Source: JAZKFT01 sp963845495 (lineage in GTDB: Bacteria > Bacteroidota > Bacteroidia > Chitinophagales > Chitinophagaceae). From it: 64,000 nucleotides of DNA. Made by a program: the position numbers and the translations under genes. The notes below the pieces were generated by a model. The model searched no databases. It had not been told where the DNA came from and saw only the letters and a list, made by a program, of their open reading frames with translations. Location: the NCBI GenBank assembly GCA_963845495.1, contig CAWJTH010000078.1, forward strand, positions 1-64,000, given 5' to 3'. Positions 17,508 through 26,254 of the stretch are shown piece by piece. The stretch's first letter is position 1; the number at the start of each line of letters is the position of its first letter.

Positions 17508-18572
17508 ATGAAATGCTTAACCAGACATATTCCATGGTTCCTATTATGCCTATTACTATTAACCACAAAAAACATGAACGCACAAAATCAAAACAGTACT
17601 AAAGATATTTTAAGTCCGCAAGAGCAAGCATTGGTAAAAATATCAGCGCTTACCGCTACCGGCAATATTGAACAATTGAAGACCCATCTTTCTGAAGGAC
17701 TTGATGCCGGGCTAACCGTCAATGAGATCAAAGAAGCTCTGGTTCAGCTTTATGCTTATTGTGGTTTTCCGAGAAGCTTAAACGGCATAAGCGCCTTTAT
17801 GGCCGTTTCCGAGGAACGAAAGGCAAAAGGCATTAAAGACAAAGTAGGCAAAGAAATAATAGTCAGCGATAAAAAAGGAGACAATTACGAAAGAGGTAGA
17901 AAGGTTTTGGAGGTTTTAACCCAAACGCCGCAATCAAAACCCGCACCTGGGTTTGGTGTATTCGCTCCACGTGCTGATGCCTTTTTGAAAGAACATTTAT
18001 TCGCAGATATTTTCGATAGCGATGTACTTACTTACCGCCAAAGGGAACTGGTGACTATAGCTGCCTTATCCTCAATGCCCGGCGTGGAAGGACAACTCCA
18101 GGCACATATCAAAATGGGAACAAATACAGGTATCACGGAAGAGCAGTTTCAGGTTTCTGAACTGATCTTGAAATACGTAAGCCGTGCACAGGCAAATTCA
18201 TTAAATGTACTGATTGGCAAGCCGGCAATTCCCCTTACTAAACCGGATGTGATGGTTCGCATCTCCGAGATTGAGATCGTTCCTGAATTTATGGAGGAAT
18301 ACAGAGCCATCTTAAAAGAGGAATCAGCAACTTCGATTAAAATCGAGCCAGGTGTAATTTCTCTTTTTGCGATGTATCAGAAAGAAAATCCGACACAAGT
18401 CGGGATCGTTGAAATTTACGCCGACAAGGACGCTTACCAGTCACACCTGAAAACACCTCATTTCCAGCATTATAAAACCACTACACTTAAAATGGTGAAG
18501 TCGTTAAAGTTAGTAGACATGACCGACGTGGACACGGAAACCATGCTAAGCATTTTCAAAAAATTAAATTGA
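17508..18572 (+). CDS. Secreted CMD-CMD-ABM fusion protein
   Basis: 354 residues. Residues 1-25 are a signal peptide (WFLLCLLLLTTKNMNAQ). Residues about 35-115 form a carboxymuconolactone-decarboxylase (AhpD-like) unit with EALVQLYAYCGFPRSLNG. A second CMD unit spans about 145-235 (YRQRELVTIAALSSMPGVEG). Residues about 245-345 look like an antibiotic-biosynthesis-monooxygenase domain (VRISEIEIVPEFMEEYRAIL, FQHYKTTTLKMVKSLKLV). The second CMD unit lacks a CxxC pair and the first has a single Cys, so AhpD-type peroxidase chemistry is unlikely. The fusion suggests a periplasmic enzyme on a small cyclic compound, working with the cupin. Confidence 0.75.
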   Translation: MKCLTRHIPWFLLCLLLLTTKNMNAQNQNSTKDILSPQEQALVKISALTATGNIEQLKTHLSEGLDAGLTVNEIKEALVQLYAYCGFPRSLNGISAFMAVSEERKAKGIKDKVGKEIIVSDKKGDNYERGRKVLEVLTQTPQSKPAPGFGVFAPRADAFLKEHLFADIFDSDVLTYRQRELVTIAALSSMPGVEGQLQAHIKMGTNTGITEEQFQVSELILKYVSRAQANSLNVLIGKPAIPLTKPDVMVRISEIEIVPEFMEEYRAILKEESATSIKIEPGVISLFAMYQKENPTQVGIVEIYADKDAYQSHLKTPHFQHYKTTTLKMVKSLKLVDMTDVDTETMLSIFKKLN

Positions 18573-18584
18573 TTGTTTTTAAAA

Positions 18585-18616
18585 GTAGAGAGGCATTACT
18601 GCCGTAATGCCTCTAC
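18585..18616. terminator. Bidirectional terminator between convergent genes
   Basis: GAGGCATTAC (18,590-18,599) pairs with GTAATGCCTC (18,604-18,613), extended by GTA/TAC, with a 4-base loop. It sits between the stop of the CMD fusion gene and the end of the minus-strand transfer operon. Confidence 0.65.
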
Positions 18617-18623
18617 TAAATAA

Positions 18624-19395
18624 TTAAACGTGAACTTTAGCTTTACGCGACTGCTTTTTTGCAGGAGCATCCTCCTTTTGCTGCTCGCGTTGTTTTAAGT
18701 TCCTAACCGGCTTTTGTTCGGGTTGTAGTAATTCTTCCCGTTTTATTTTCTTCATTTGATGATCGTAAAGGTCAACGGTTTTGAATTGCGGGTTAGCTGC
18801 GATAAAATATTTTTTATCGCCATCCTCGCCACCAACGGTGATTTGCTGGGCGTTACCTTTCTTTAAAGAATACATTAATTCTTCCTTCGCTTTAGGGTCT
18901 TCCAGTTCCTTGATACCTTTTCCGGCAATAACCTTATCAATATCATATCCATAATTTTCATGATAGTGCTTGATCTTTTTATTACCGTTTTCGGTCAGGT
19001 TTTTATCATCAAGCGTTAACCAGGATTGATATTTTTGGCCTTCCAAATTGTAAAGCTGTTTGTGTACGGCACGGCCTTCCATGAAATTAAAAGCCTCTTT
19101 AGCGGTTATGCCGCTGCCTTTATTGATAAAGAACGATTGATTAATATCCTTTGCAGGATCATCTTTGTGGCTGATGGTTGCATCATACTTATTAAAAAAG
19201 TACATATCCTTATTATCGCCTGCTTTAAAATGCAGGGTATAGTCAACCGTTTTTTGGTTGAACTCATGTTGTAAGCCCTAACTTAAATTCAGGCGTTTTA
19301 GCAGCCATTTCCTTATCCAGTTCAGCATTTAACTTGTCGCCAAAACCCAGGTTAAGCAGGCTCTTTTTTAGAAATTCAGCATTTTGAGTATTCAT
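18624..19395 (-). CDS. Conserved ICE protein of unknown function (one frameshift)
   Basis: From 19,395 (MNTQNAEFLKKSLLNLGFGD) the frame reads to KTPEFKLGL, shifts by one base near 19,275, and continues as the HEFNQKTVDYTLHFKAGDNK segment into the long frame that ends KKQSRKAKVHV. About 256 residues. It is soluble and the C-terminus is Lys/Gln/Glu-rich. Proteins with this N-terminus and phrases such as EAFNFMEGRAVHKQLY are regular passengers at the end of Bacteroidota tra operons. Function unknown. It is the last gene of the transfer operon, 33 bases after traN. Confidence 0.55.
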
Positions 19396-19428
19396 AACTT
19401 AATGATTAAAAATGAAATAAATGGTTAA

Positions 19429-20263
19429 TTAAAGTGTATTAGCAGCTACTAAAGTATTTCCCGGTTGCTGCCTTGCCGGGGCAATTGTTTTTAAATCGTC
19501 CAGATCCTTTTGTTTGATTTGCAGGTACAAATGGCGGTTGCCATTGCGCTCGTATAATTCAACGTTTAGCGCCTGGTCTTCAGAAAGTGAAAAACGGTGA
19601 AAGCCAAAAACTTTTGCAATCTCCTGTTTATGGGCAATTGAAGTTTTTTTATGTAGTGTAGTAATTAACGGCACTATCTCCTGTTCATGAGTTGCCATCC
19701 GTGCAACCGTTTTCAAATCCCTGATATAAAAGCGTACAAAATCAATTTCATAAGGCAGATTGGATTTGTTACGAATATCCAGCCTAAAGAAAACCCGGTT
19801 ACCCGCAAGGGATAGTTTATCAACCCAGGCTTTTACTCCTCCGGTTTTTTCGTGGTCTACCACGTCTTTGCGTTTACCTTCGGCTAATTGTGTAACGACT
19901 GCGCTGTAATTAAAATCAGCAGTTTTAATGACCCGAACTGTCATTGGTGCTCCTCCATCAAGTTCAATCCGTCTTCCGGCACGTCCGTAGGAATATTCAA
20001 CCGGAATGTGATAGATTTTTGCAGTGCTAACATCCTGCACGTTTAATGCGTGTTGGCGAAAAATCAGTATCAAGTGCTTTAATGGTAATCAGAGCATCTT
20101 CCTTTTGGGTTACATCGAAATCCGGCGTTGATTTGCTGATAATTTTAACAGCGGATTTAAAAAATAAAGCGGTGGTTTTATCACGGCTCACATAAGCGGT
20201 ATCTTGTGCGTAGGAAACTGTTCCCCAGGCACCAAGAATGAAAATAATGAATGATTTTTTCAT
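19429..20263 (-). CDS. traN: Conjugative transposon protein TraN (one frameshift)
   Basis: DUF4138/TraN, a VirB9-like outer component of the mating pore. The start MKKSFIIFILGAWGTVSYAQ is a signal peptide. After ALDTDFSPT at about 20,055 the frame shifts by one base to ALNVQDVSTAKIYHIPVEYS and runs to QQPGNTLVAANTL. About 277 residues, normal for the family. It directly follows traM. The frameshift, if real, would cripple transfer; a single-base sequencing error is equally possible. Confidence 0.75.
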
Positions 20264-20273
20264 GGTATTTTGT

Positions 20274-21554
20274 TTAATTATCACGGTCGTTACTATCCTT
20301 TAAAAGGACTTCGTAACCGGCCTTTACTTTAACTTTTATCTGTTTTACCTTGTGGTTGAATAAGCCTTTGGCGGCTTCAACCCCTGCACTGGCGGCCTGT
20401 GTACCTACGGACTGATCCATTGACATGAGTTGCATAGATTGAACCGCATCACCAACGCCATTTTTTGCAGCATCCCTTCCGATGGAACCAGGAACATATA
20501 AGCCCTCCATACCGTCAAGGTCGTAAACTGCGAGTGCTACCGGCAGGATATTATTGAGATAGCGAATACTGGTTATTTTGACTTCTAATCGCTCGTTATT
20601 CAAAGCGCAGGTGCCGTAAACAAAGCTGCCTTTTGGTATCATTTTGCCGTTTACATAAATGCCATCCAATAACCTCAATTTGATAACCGCGCCGGTTACA
20701 AGCGTTTGATCTTCATGCACCACTGCCTGAATAGTATTACCTGCTGTTTCGGCAGCGTTAGCAGAGCGGCGTTTTTTTGTTTTACCGCCACCATCGTAAG
20801 AAGCGTAGCTAACCTGCATTTTATCAGCTGCGGAATTATCGTCATCATCGTCATTCGCCGCCATCACCGCATAAACACGACCGTGATTTTTCAGGGATTG
20901 ATTACGAAGCTTGCTATTAGCATTGCCAGGATTTTGTATATCGTTAATTTGTTGCAGCATTTGTGTTAGCTGCTTCATTTCAGGATCGTTGCCGCCGCCG
21001 TTACCATTCATCGCTTTCATCATTAATTCCAGCCGTTTTACATCTGCGGCAGATTGCGGCGATGAGGCGCTCCCGCCGCCATAGTTAGGCTGTTCGGGCT
21101 GGTTGATCTGCTGATTGATAGCGGCAAGTTTGGCCTGAATTTTAGCTTCGTTCACATCTGCCACGGTAGGGCCACCTGTAAGGTTGGCGGTCGAACGCTG
21201 GGTAGCAGAATCAGTATGCCCGGCTTTAGCGGCATCCAGTCCCATTGATTTAACGAAACTTTCGCTAACCCCGCTGCTGGATGAACTTACGGAATCAGTT
21301 TTAACGGTTTGATAAACGCCCATTTTATCCTGGGCCTTTTGATCTTTAAACTGCGCCTGCGGCAGTGTTGCATTTAATCCCTGTGCATTGGAATTTTCAA
21401 AGGCGGATGCGGATTGTTTACCGCCGCCTAATGCCCAAAATGCCATCGTTAAAAATGGGATGATAAGCAGGGGCATAACGATTAAAAATTTGCGCTCCTT
21501 CAAAAATTCAGGAGTATGCTGCGGCAATTGGCCGCTGTTTAATACTGCATTCAT
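20274..21554 (-). CDS. traM: Conjugative transposon protein TraM
   Basis: 426 residues. A single membrane segment at about 25-46 (IVMPLLIIPFLTMAFWALGG) anchors the protein in the inner membrane. A long low-complexity Gln/Asn/Ser linker follows, then a conserved C-terminal domain (VVHEDQTLVTGAVIKLRLLD, GIYVNGKMIPKGSFVYGTCA, VYDLDGMEGLYVPGSIGRDA). This is the VirB10-like architecture of TraM in CTnDOT-type elements, spanning the periplasm. It ends 10 bases before the traN start. Confidence 0.85.
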   Translation of the reverse strand: MNAVLNSGQLPQHTPEFLKERKFLIVMPLLIIPFLTMAFWALGGGKQSASAFENSNAQGLNATLPQAQFKDQKAQDKMGVYQTVKTDSVSSSSSGVSESFVKSMGLDAAKAGHTDSATQRSTANLTGGPTVADVNEAKIQAKLAAINQQINQPEQPNYGGGSASSPQSAADVKRLELMMKAMNGNGGGNDPEMKQLTQMLQQINDIQNPGNANSKLRNQSLKNHGRVYAVMAANDDDDDNSAADKMQVSYASYDGGGKTKKRRSANAAETAGNTIQAVVHEDQTLVTGAVIKLRLLDGIYVNGKMIPKGSFVYGTCALNNERLEVKITSIRYLNNILPVALAVYDLDGMEGLYVPGSIGRDAAKNGVGDAVQSMQLMSMDQSVGTQAASAGVEAAKGLFNHKVKQIKVKVKAGYEVLLKDSNDRDN

Positions 21555-21557
21555 GAT

Positions 21558-21887
21558 TTACTTTTTTTTAGTTAATGAATCTGTTAATTGACGTTTAATA
21601 AATTGGGGATCGGGAAACTCTGATGCCTGCCCGATATGTGCAGACGTATAGTTTTGTGATAATTTGGGAATAGTATAAAAGCTGCAAAATGAACTGCTAA
21701 TTAATATGATAGCCGTTAGTAGCCCGATTGCAATTGCAATCTGTTTCTTTTGACGAATAGAATAAGCATTAAACCACCTGTTAAGCCAGGCCGAAAAACG
21801 TATTTGGAAATTGATAATCTGTTTTGCCAGCGAAGCCGCAACCTTGTCGCTCAATTGTGCTGACGTTTTACTGTTTGATAAAATCAT
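21558..21887 (-). CDS. Small inner-membrane tra protein (TraL position)
   Basis: 109 residues from the ATG at 21,887 (MILSNSKTSAQLSDKVAASL). One membrane segment at about 48-70 (KQIAIAIGLLTAIILISSSF) with a short periplasmic tail. It lies between traK and traM, the place of TraL in CTnDOT-type operons. The sequence alone shows only the membrane topology; the function in pore assembly is inferred from position. Confidence 0.6.
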   Translation of the reverse strand: MILSNSKTSAQLSDKVAASLAKQIINFQIRFSAWLNRWFNAYSIRQKKQIAIAIGLLTAIILISSSFCSFYTIPKLSQNYTSAHIGQASEFPDPQFIKRQLTDSLTKKK

Positions 21888-21892
21888 AGCTT

Positions 21893-22507
21893 TTAATGTT
21901 GAATGGTGGTGTCCCTGTTCGCTAAGGTTTCCCAATGCAGGATCAAAAAACCATGCGGGTTATTGTCTGACCTTGCTACATTGCGCAAATACCCCTGAGT
22001 GATCAGGCTGCGGTTCGCGGTGGAGGTTGAACGGATAAGCTTTTGTGTAGCGAAACATTTAAAATAGTAGGGATATTGGTTAATATCCAGTTGAATACTG
22101 TCCACGGTAACCTGCTGGCTGATATTGCCGGAAATAAGATTATTGTAGTAACTCTTTTCCTTCAAATCGTTGTATTGATTTTTGGCGCTCTCATCTGCCA
22201 GGTATAGCGCTTTGCCGATATTGGCATCAATTACTTTTTCATCGGGGTCAAGGGTGAAAAAATAGTGGTGGAACATCCTTATATGATCCCTTGCCTCAAC
22301 CGGAATATTGTCTTTTCGGTCTGCAGCAAAAGCTTCCAGCGCCTTGCCATTCGCCAGGATATAAACATGATTATTTGCAATGTTTGCCGCCTGATAGCTT
22401 TTAAAAAGCGCAAAGCAGGAAATAAGCGTACATGCTGCAATGAGCAGGTAGCTAAACAGCTTGATATGCTTGAAAGCTGTGTCGATATTTTTGAGTTGTG
22501 AAAACAT
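21893..22507 (-). CDS. traK: Conjugative transposon protein TraK
   Basis: 204 residues. N-terminal membrane anchor at about 17-40 (FSYLLIAACTLISCFALFKS), then a soluble periplasmic domain including HIRMFHHYFFTLDPDE and PYYFKCFATQKLIRSTS. This is the VirB8-like nucleation component of the type IV secretion channel. It lies between traJ and the TraL-position gene, spacing 6 bases to the next start. Intact. Confidence 0.85.
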   Translation of the reverse strand: MFSQLKNIDTAFKHIKLFSYLLIAACTLISCFALFKSYQAANIANNHVYILANGKALEAFAADRKDNIPVEARDHIRMFHHYFFTLDPDEKVIDANIGKALYLADESAKNQYNDLKEKSYYNNLISGNISQQVTVDSIQLDINQYPYYFKCFATQKLIRSTSTANRSLITQGYLRNVARSDNNPHGFLILHWETLANRDTTIQH

Positions 22508-22531
22508 AAATGAGATATTAAAGGTGAATAA

Positions 22532-23749
22532 TTAAGCTTTTTGAGGATTTATTTTGGAAGCCTGCTGGCTGTTTGCTCCTTGTTGTTTATCCTGAAAATA
22601 GGGTTTGGAAACTGCGCTGTCTGCCATGCTTGCGCTGGTATTTGAACGTTGATTGCCAAAAGCATCTGATGACATGCTGCTGCCGGAACTGCCTGCGCTC
22701 ATTACTGATTGGCTGGTATTACTGACAATACTATTCACCTTTTGAAGTAGACCATTGCCGCCGCCTGCATTTACAATGTAGTTGGCTACGCTTGGTACGG
22801 TGAAATAACCGATGATCCCAATAATTAAAAATATGAGGTACGCGGTGTCGGTGGAACTAAAGAAAGTATCACCTGCATTTTGAACCTGGGTAATATCCAG
22901 TTTCAGCATATTTTCCTGTACCTTACCGATAATGGCACCGAAGATATTTGCTACCGGCAACCATAGAAATACATTGATATATTTGGCCAGCCATACCGTT
23001 AAGGTGTGCTGAAACCCATCGAAAACAGCTAACCCAAATACGATAGGCCCCAAAATGGCAAGAATGATAAGGTAGAATGTTCGGATGGTATTGATACATA
23101 ATGCCGCCGCTTCATATAGCACCTGCAACACTTCGGACATCCATTGCTTAACCGAATTGCGGAAATTATAAGAAGCTTTGGACATGGCAAACTTCATATC
23201 GTTCCCTACGCTGGCAAGCATTCCTTCTTTACTACCATCTTGATCGTCGGGATGAGTGTATTTGTACCATTTATCGCGGTCGCCATCGCCATCGGCACCG
23301 ACATACATTTGCCAGGTGTCCGTTTTTTCTACCGCCGCTTCTTTTGCTTTTAACAAGGTTGCAATAGCGGCATCCGAATTTTGCACCATTCCACCCGTGG
23401 CGCTTACTGTAGGTGACATAATTCCGTTAATAATCGCTATAACTGTTGGGAATAAAAGAATTGCTAAACCCAATGCAAAAGGGCGCATCAGGGGATAAAA
23501 ATCTATCGGCTCTGCGCTGGCTATTTGTCGCCAAACACGGCTTCCTATATAAAAAAGTGCACCAAATCCAGCTATCGCCCGACCTACACCGATCAACTGG
23601 CTGCACATCGGTAGCATATCATTATATACCCCGTTTAACGTGCCCTGCAAACCCTGAATATCAGTTGCAAGTCCGTCCGCTTTGGAAAATAAAGGAAAAG
23701 CTATCCCCGATACCGCAAGAATTGCGGTTAAATAAATCTTCTTTTTCAT
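22532..23749 (-). CDS. traJ: Conjugative transposon protein TraJ
   Basis: 405 residues. A signal peptide or first membrane segment at 1-24 is followed by several hydrophobic helices (about 55-75, 85-110, 215-245, 250-270, 300-325). Between them sits a soluble insert with acidic YVGADGDGDRDKWYKY. The last 60 residues are Ser/Gln-rich. It is the polytopic VirB6-like channel protein of the mating apparatus. Intact; the stop lies 24 bases before traK. Confidence 0.85.
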   Translation of the reverse strand: MKKKIYLTAILAVSGIAFPLFSKADGLATDIQGLQGTLNGVYNDMLPMCSQLIGVGRAIAGFGALFYIGSRVWRQIASAEPIDFYPLMRPFALGLAILLFPTVIAIINGIMSPTVSATGGMVQNSDAAIATLLKAKEAAVEKTDTWQMYVGADGDGDRDKWYKYTHPDDQDGSKEGMLASVGNDMKFAMSKASYNFRNSVKQWMSEVLQVLYEAAALCINTIRTFYLIILAILGPIVFGLAVFDGFQHTLTVWLAKYINVFLWLPVANIFGAIIGKVQENMLKLDITQVQNAGDTFFSSTDTAYLIFLIIGIIGYFTVPSVANYIVNAGGGNGLLQKVNSIVSNTSQSVMSAGSSGSSMSSDAFGNQRSNTSASMADSAVSKPYFQDKQQGANSQQASKINPQKA

Positions 23750-23759
23750 AAAATTGGGA

Positions 23760-24408
23760 TTAGTTGTTTATACCATAGAGCTGTTTCATCGTTCGGGTGT
23801 CGCCCACATCCTTACTGCGCTGAATATTCAGTAAAACCCCTTGCCGGTTAAAATGCCGGAGAAATTGCAGCTTATCAGAACTACTGGCGTAGATCCGGTC
23901 AATGGCCCTCATTCGCTCATCATCCGACATGCGCAGTTTACCTGCCGTAAGTACATTAGTTAAGATCGTCCAGATTTTGAAGGCTTTGATTGACAAGCTG
24001 TGTATATACACTACTCATGTAATTCAACTCACTTACACTAAATGAGCCGCTTTGCTGAAATTGCTTGTAGGCACTTTTATACTCACTTATCAAGCTAACC
24101 TGTTGCGTGATGATTTCGGCAACTCTGCCATAATTTTTTACAGTTGGATTTATTGACAGCAAACCATTCAGGTAAACACTATGCAGATCAAAATTGCCTT
24201 TGGACAATTGAGATATACTGCCGTAGCCCTGCTGATAAATTTGATAGCCTGTTTTCATATCACTCAATATGCCTTTCAGTTGGGTAAGTTTTTCAATATC
24301 CAAAATGAGCTGCTGCATTTCCTGAACCTGCGCTGAGGCAACCTTTGTCGTAACAAGGCAAAAGAAAAATACCATTATCACTGCGATATGCTTGAACTGC
24401 TTTTTCAT
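23760..24408 (-). CDS. TraI-family secreted protein, third paralogue (one frameshift)
   Basis: The start MKKQFKHIAVIMVFFFCLVT is a signal peptide ending SAQ. The body is helical (IYQQGYGSISQLSKGNFDLH). A one-base shift near 24,000 (LQNLDDLN to TILTNVLTAGKL) leads into the C-terminal motif LRMSDDERMRAIDRIYASS and the ending SKDVGDTRTMKQLYGINN. About 215 residues. The C-terminus repeats the same motif as the two genes upstream, so this is the third member of a tandem family of periplasmic tra proteins. In related elements this gene is often labelled TerB-like. Confidence 0.65.
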
Positions 24409-24418
24409 AATTTATTTG

Positions 24419-25111
24419 TTATTGAATCCCGTAAATTTTCTTTTCGGAAATTACATTGTTGTTTTCCTGTGAGCGTTGCACGGCATATACTTTAACCTGG
24501 TCTGCAAATGCCGAAGCAAAGCGGTAATTATTTTGCATTGAAGAATGAATAACCCCGATATGTTTAAGCCGTTCTTCATCACTCATCTTTAGTTTGCTGT
24601 CCGTTACTACATTTTGTAATTCGGTGATTTGCTGGTCGCAGTCTTTGAATAAAGCAGCTTTGACCTGTATGATATATTTCCTTTCGCCGTCATTAAGATT
24701 GGCGGTTTTGTCCAGCGTATTCATACGTGCAAGAATATCTTTCTGCCATTGCAGTATATCGCTGACCTGTTTGTTATTCTTCACTACCGGGCTAACATTA
24801 TTCAGGTTGCTATAGTAGGTGGTATGTAAACCGTTCTCTGATTTAAGGGAGCCGGTTATCGAACCCAGCCCGTTGTGAGCTATATTATTACCTGCTTTAT
24901 AATAAGCTGCATAAACCTGCAAGGCCGCAATTTGCTGTAAAAGGTATTTCTTTTGGGTGCTTTTCTGTTGAAACCATTCCGCAAAAGTTTGTGCTCTTGC
25001 TGTAGTGGCCAATGCAGATGCCGCAACTGTCATTACTGTGAAAGCCAGTAATTTTTTGCTTTTGCGCCGGATCTCGTCTGCCCGCATTTTTATTTGATTA
25101 ATTGATTCCAT
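24419..25111 (-). CDS. TraI-family secreted protein, second paralogue
   Basis: 230 residues. The N-terminus has a membrane/signal segment at about 20-41 (LLAFTVMTVAASALATTARA). It contains EWFQQKSTQKKYLLQQIAAL and, near the end, SKLKMSDEERLKHIGVIHSS and SEKKIYGIQ, homologous to the end of TraI. Its start overlaps the end of the upstream traI by 14 bases. A periplasmic helical component of the mating apparatus; specific role unknown. Confidence 0.7.
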   Translation of the reverse strand: MESINQIKMRADEIRRKSKKLLAFTVMTVAASALATTARAQTFAEWFQQKSTQKKYLLQQIAALQVYAAYYKAGNNIAHNGLGSITGSLKSENGLHTTYYSNLNNVSPVVKNNKQVSDILQWQKDILARMNTLDKTANLNDGERKYIIQVKAALFKDCDQQITELQNVVTDSKLKMSDEERLKHIGVIHSSMQNNYRFASAFADQVKVYAVQRSQENNNVISEKKIYGIQ

Positions 25112-25786
25112 AAAGCTTTTTAATTGATTGTGTATCGCTTAAATCTTTACTGCGTTGCAGGCTTAATTGAATACCCTGATTATTGAATTGATGTAAGTCG
25201 TTATAATTTTCATCCAAATGATCGCTGGCCTTATTAATTAATTCCAGGCGTTGTTCATCTGTCATTTGCGTTTTAGCAGGGCTAACCACAAGCATGATCT
25301 CATCTAAATTTTTAACGCTTGCATCCAATATTCCTGAATAAACCTGCTGCATATAGCTTAATTCCTGTGGGTTAAAATGACTATCCTGCCGAAACAAACT
25401 CCAGGCTTGTTTATATTCACTTACTAAAGCCGCCTGTTTTAAGGTAATATCTTTTATGCGCTGATATTTTGATATGGTGGCTTTAATGTTTCCTAACTCC
25501 GTATAGTAATTGCTATACAACTGCTTTTGCTGTTCTGTCCAGCCGGAAATTTCAGTTAACCTGGTTTTCGACATTTGATTTTCAATGACCTTCTGCGCGT
25601 TTTGCAACCAGATCGTTTTATTCTGCATCCGCTGTACTTTAAGGTCTATAGCCTTAATCACTTTGGTGACGGTAAGCTTTATTACTTCGCCAATCACAAA
25701 TTGTGCATTTGCCGTTTTGCATGGGTACTATCAAAGCGATAAATACCATCAAAGACAATCATTTTTAATAGCTGTAAATTTTTCAT
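25098..25786 (-). CDS. traI: Conjugal transfer protein TraI (frameshift in signal peptide)
   Basis: The body from FVIGEVIKLTVTKVIKAIDL to SLQRSKDLSDTQSIKKLYGI matches TraI of Bacteroidota elements, about 225 residues in total. The start MKNLQLLKMIVFDGIYRFDS at 25,786 is preceded by an unusually good GGAGG ribosome site for this phylum. It is separated from the body by a one-base shift near 25,705, where the signal-cleavage-like NAQF is read. The helical family is exported to the periplasm. It is the first of three tandem paralogues. Confidence 0.75.
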
Positions 25787-25802
25787 AAAAGCCTCCCTTA
25801 TC

Positions 25803-25818
25803 CCTGTCAAAAGACAGG
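25803..25818 (-). terminator. Small hairpin before traI
   Basis: CCTGTC-AAAA-GACAGG, six perfect pairs with a 4-base loop, lies 17 bases before the traI start and after the broken lipoprotein gene. There is no T run, so it may set mRNA stability or translation instead of ending transcription. Confidence 0.35.
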
Positions 25819-25847
25819 AATCACTTACTGATATGCTAGAAATAGCG

Positions 25848-26237
25848 TTATTTGATTTTTTGATAGTGGAATTTTCCAATATCAAAGATTTACCATTGTC
25901 GGTTAAACTGAGATTTGTCTTACCCAAATCAGTTTCTGATAACAGTTGCTTTTCCTAATGTCCAAGTTGACAACCCACGATGTCTTTTTAAATTCTTTCG
26001 GCAGTGGTGACACCATTCCGTATCTTATTAAAGCCGAGTTCGTCTTTCAATGGTATAGGTATTTGCGAATTAGAGTGATTTAGATGAAACGATTAAAGTA
26101 TCGTAATGCGATAGCATATTCACTTTTAAATTTGCAAGGCGTAAATACCTGAAATATCAGTCACATTATTATTGCTTGTTACAGCGTATAAAAAACAAGT
26201 GCAAGTAGAAGCAATAAAAAATGGTTGATACTTTCAT
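25848..26237 (-). pseudogene. Small tra-operon lipoprotein-like protein, frameshifted
   Basis: From 26,237 (MKVSTIFYCF) a hydrophobic start is followed, in shifting frames, by SNNNVTDISGIYA, EYAIAYDTLIVSSKSLNSQI, YTIERRT, NKIRNGV, then LGKTNLSLTDNGKSLILEN and a C-terminal HYQKIK with a stop at 25,848. This pattern matches small lipoproteins that sit between the VirB4 gene and traI in related elements, about 115-130 residues. At least four shifts are needed. The identification rests on memory of that family and on position, so it is tentative. Confidence 0.4.
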
Positions 26238-26254
26238 AATTAGTGGTTTTTAGT

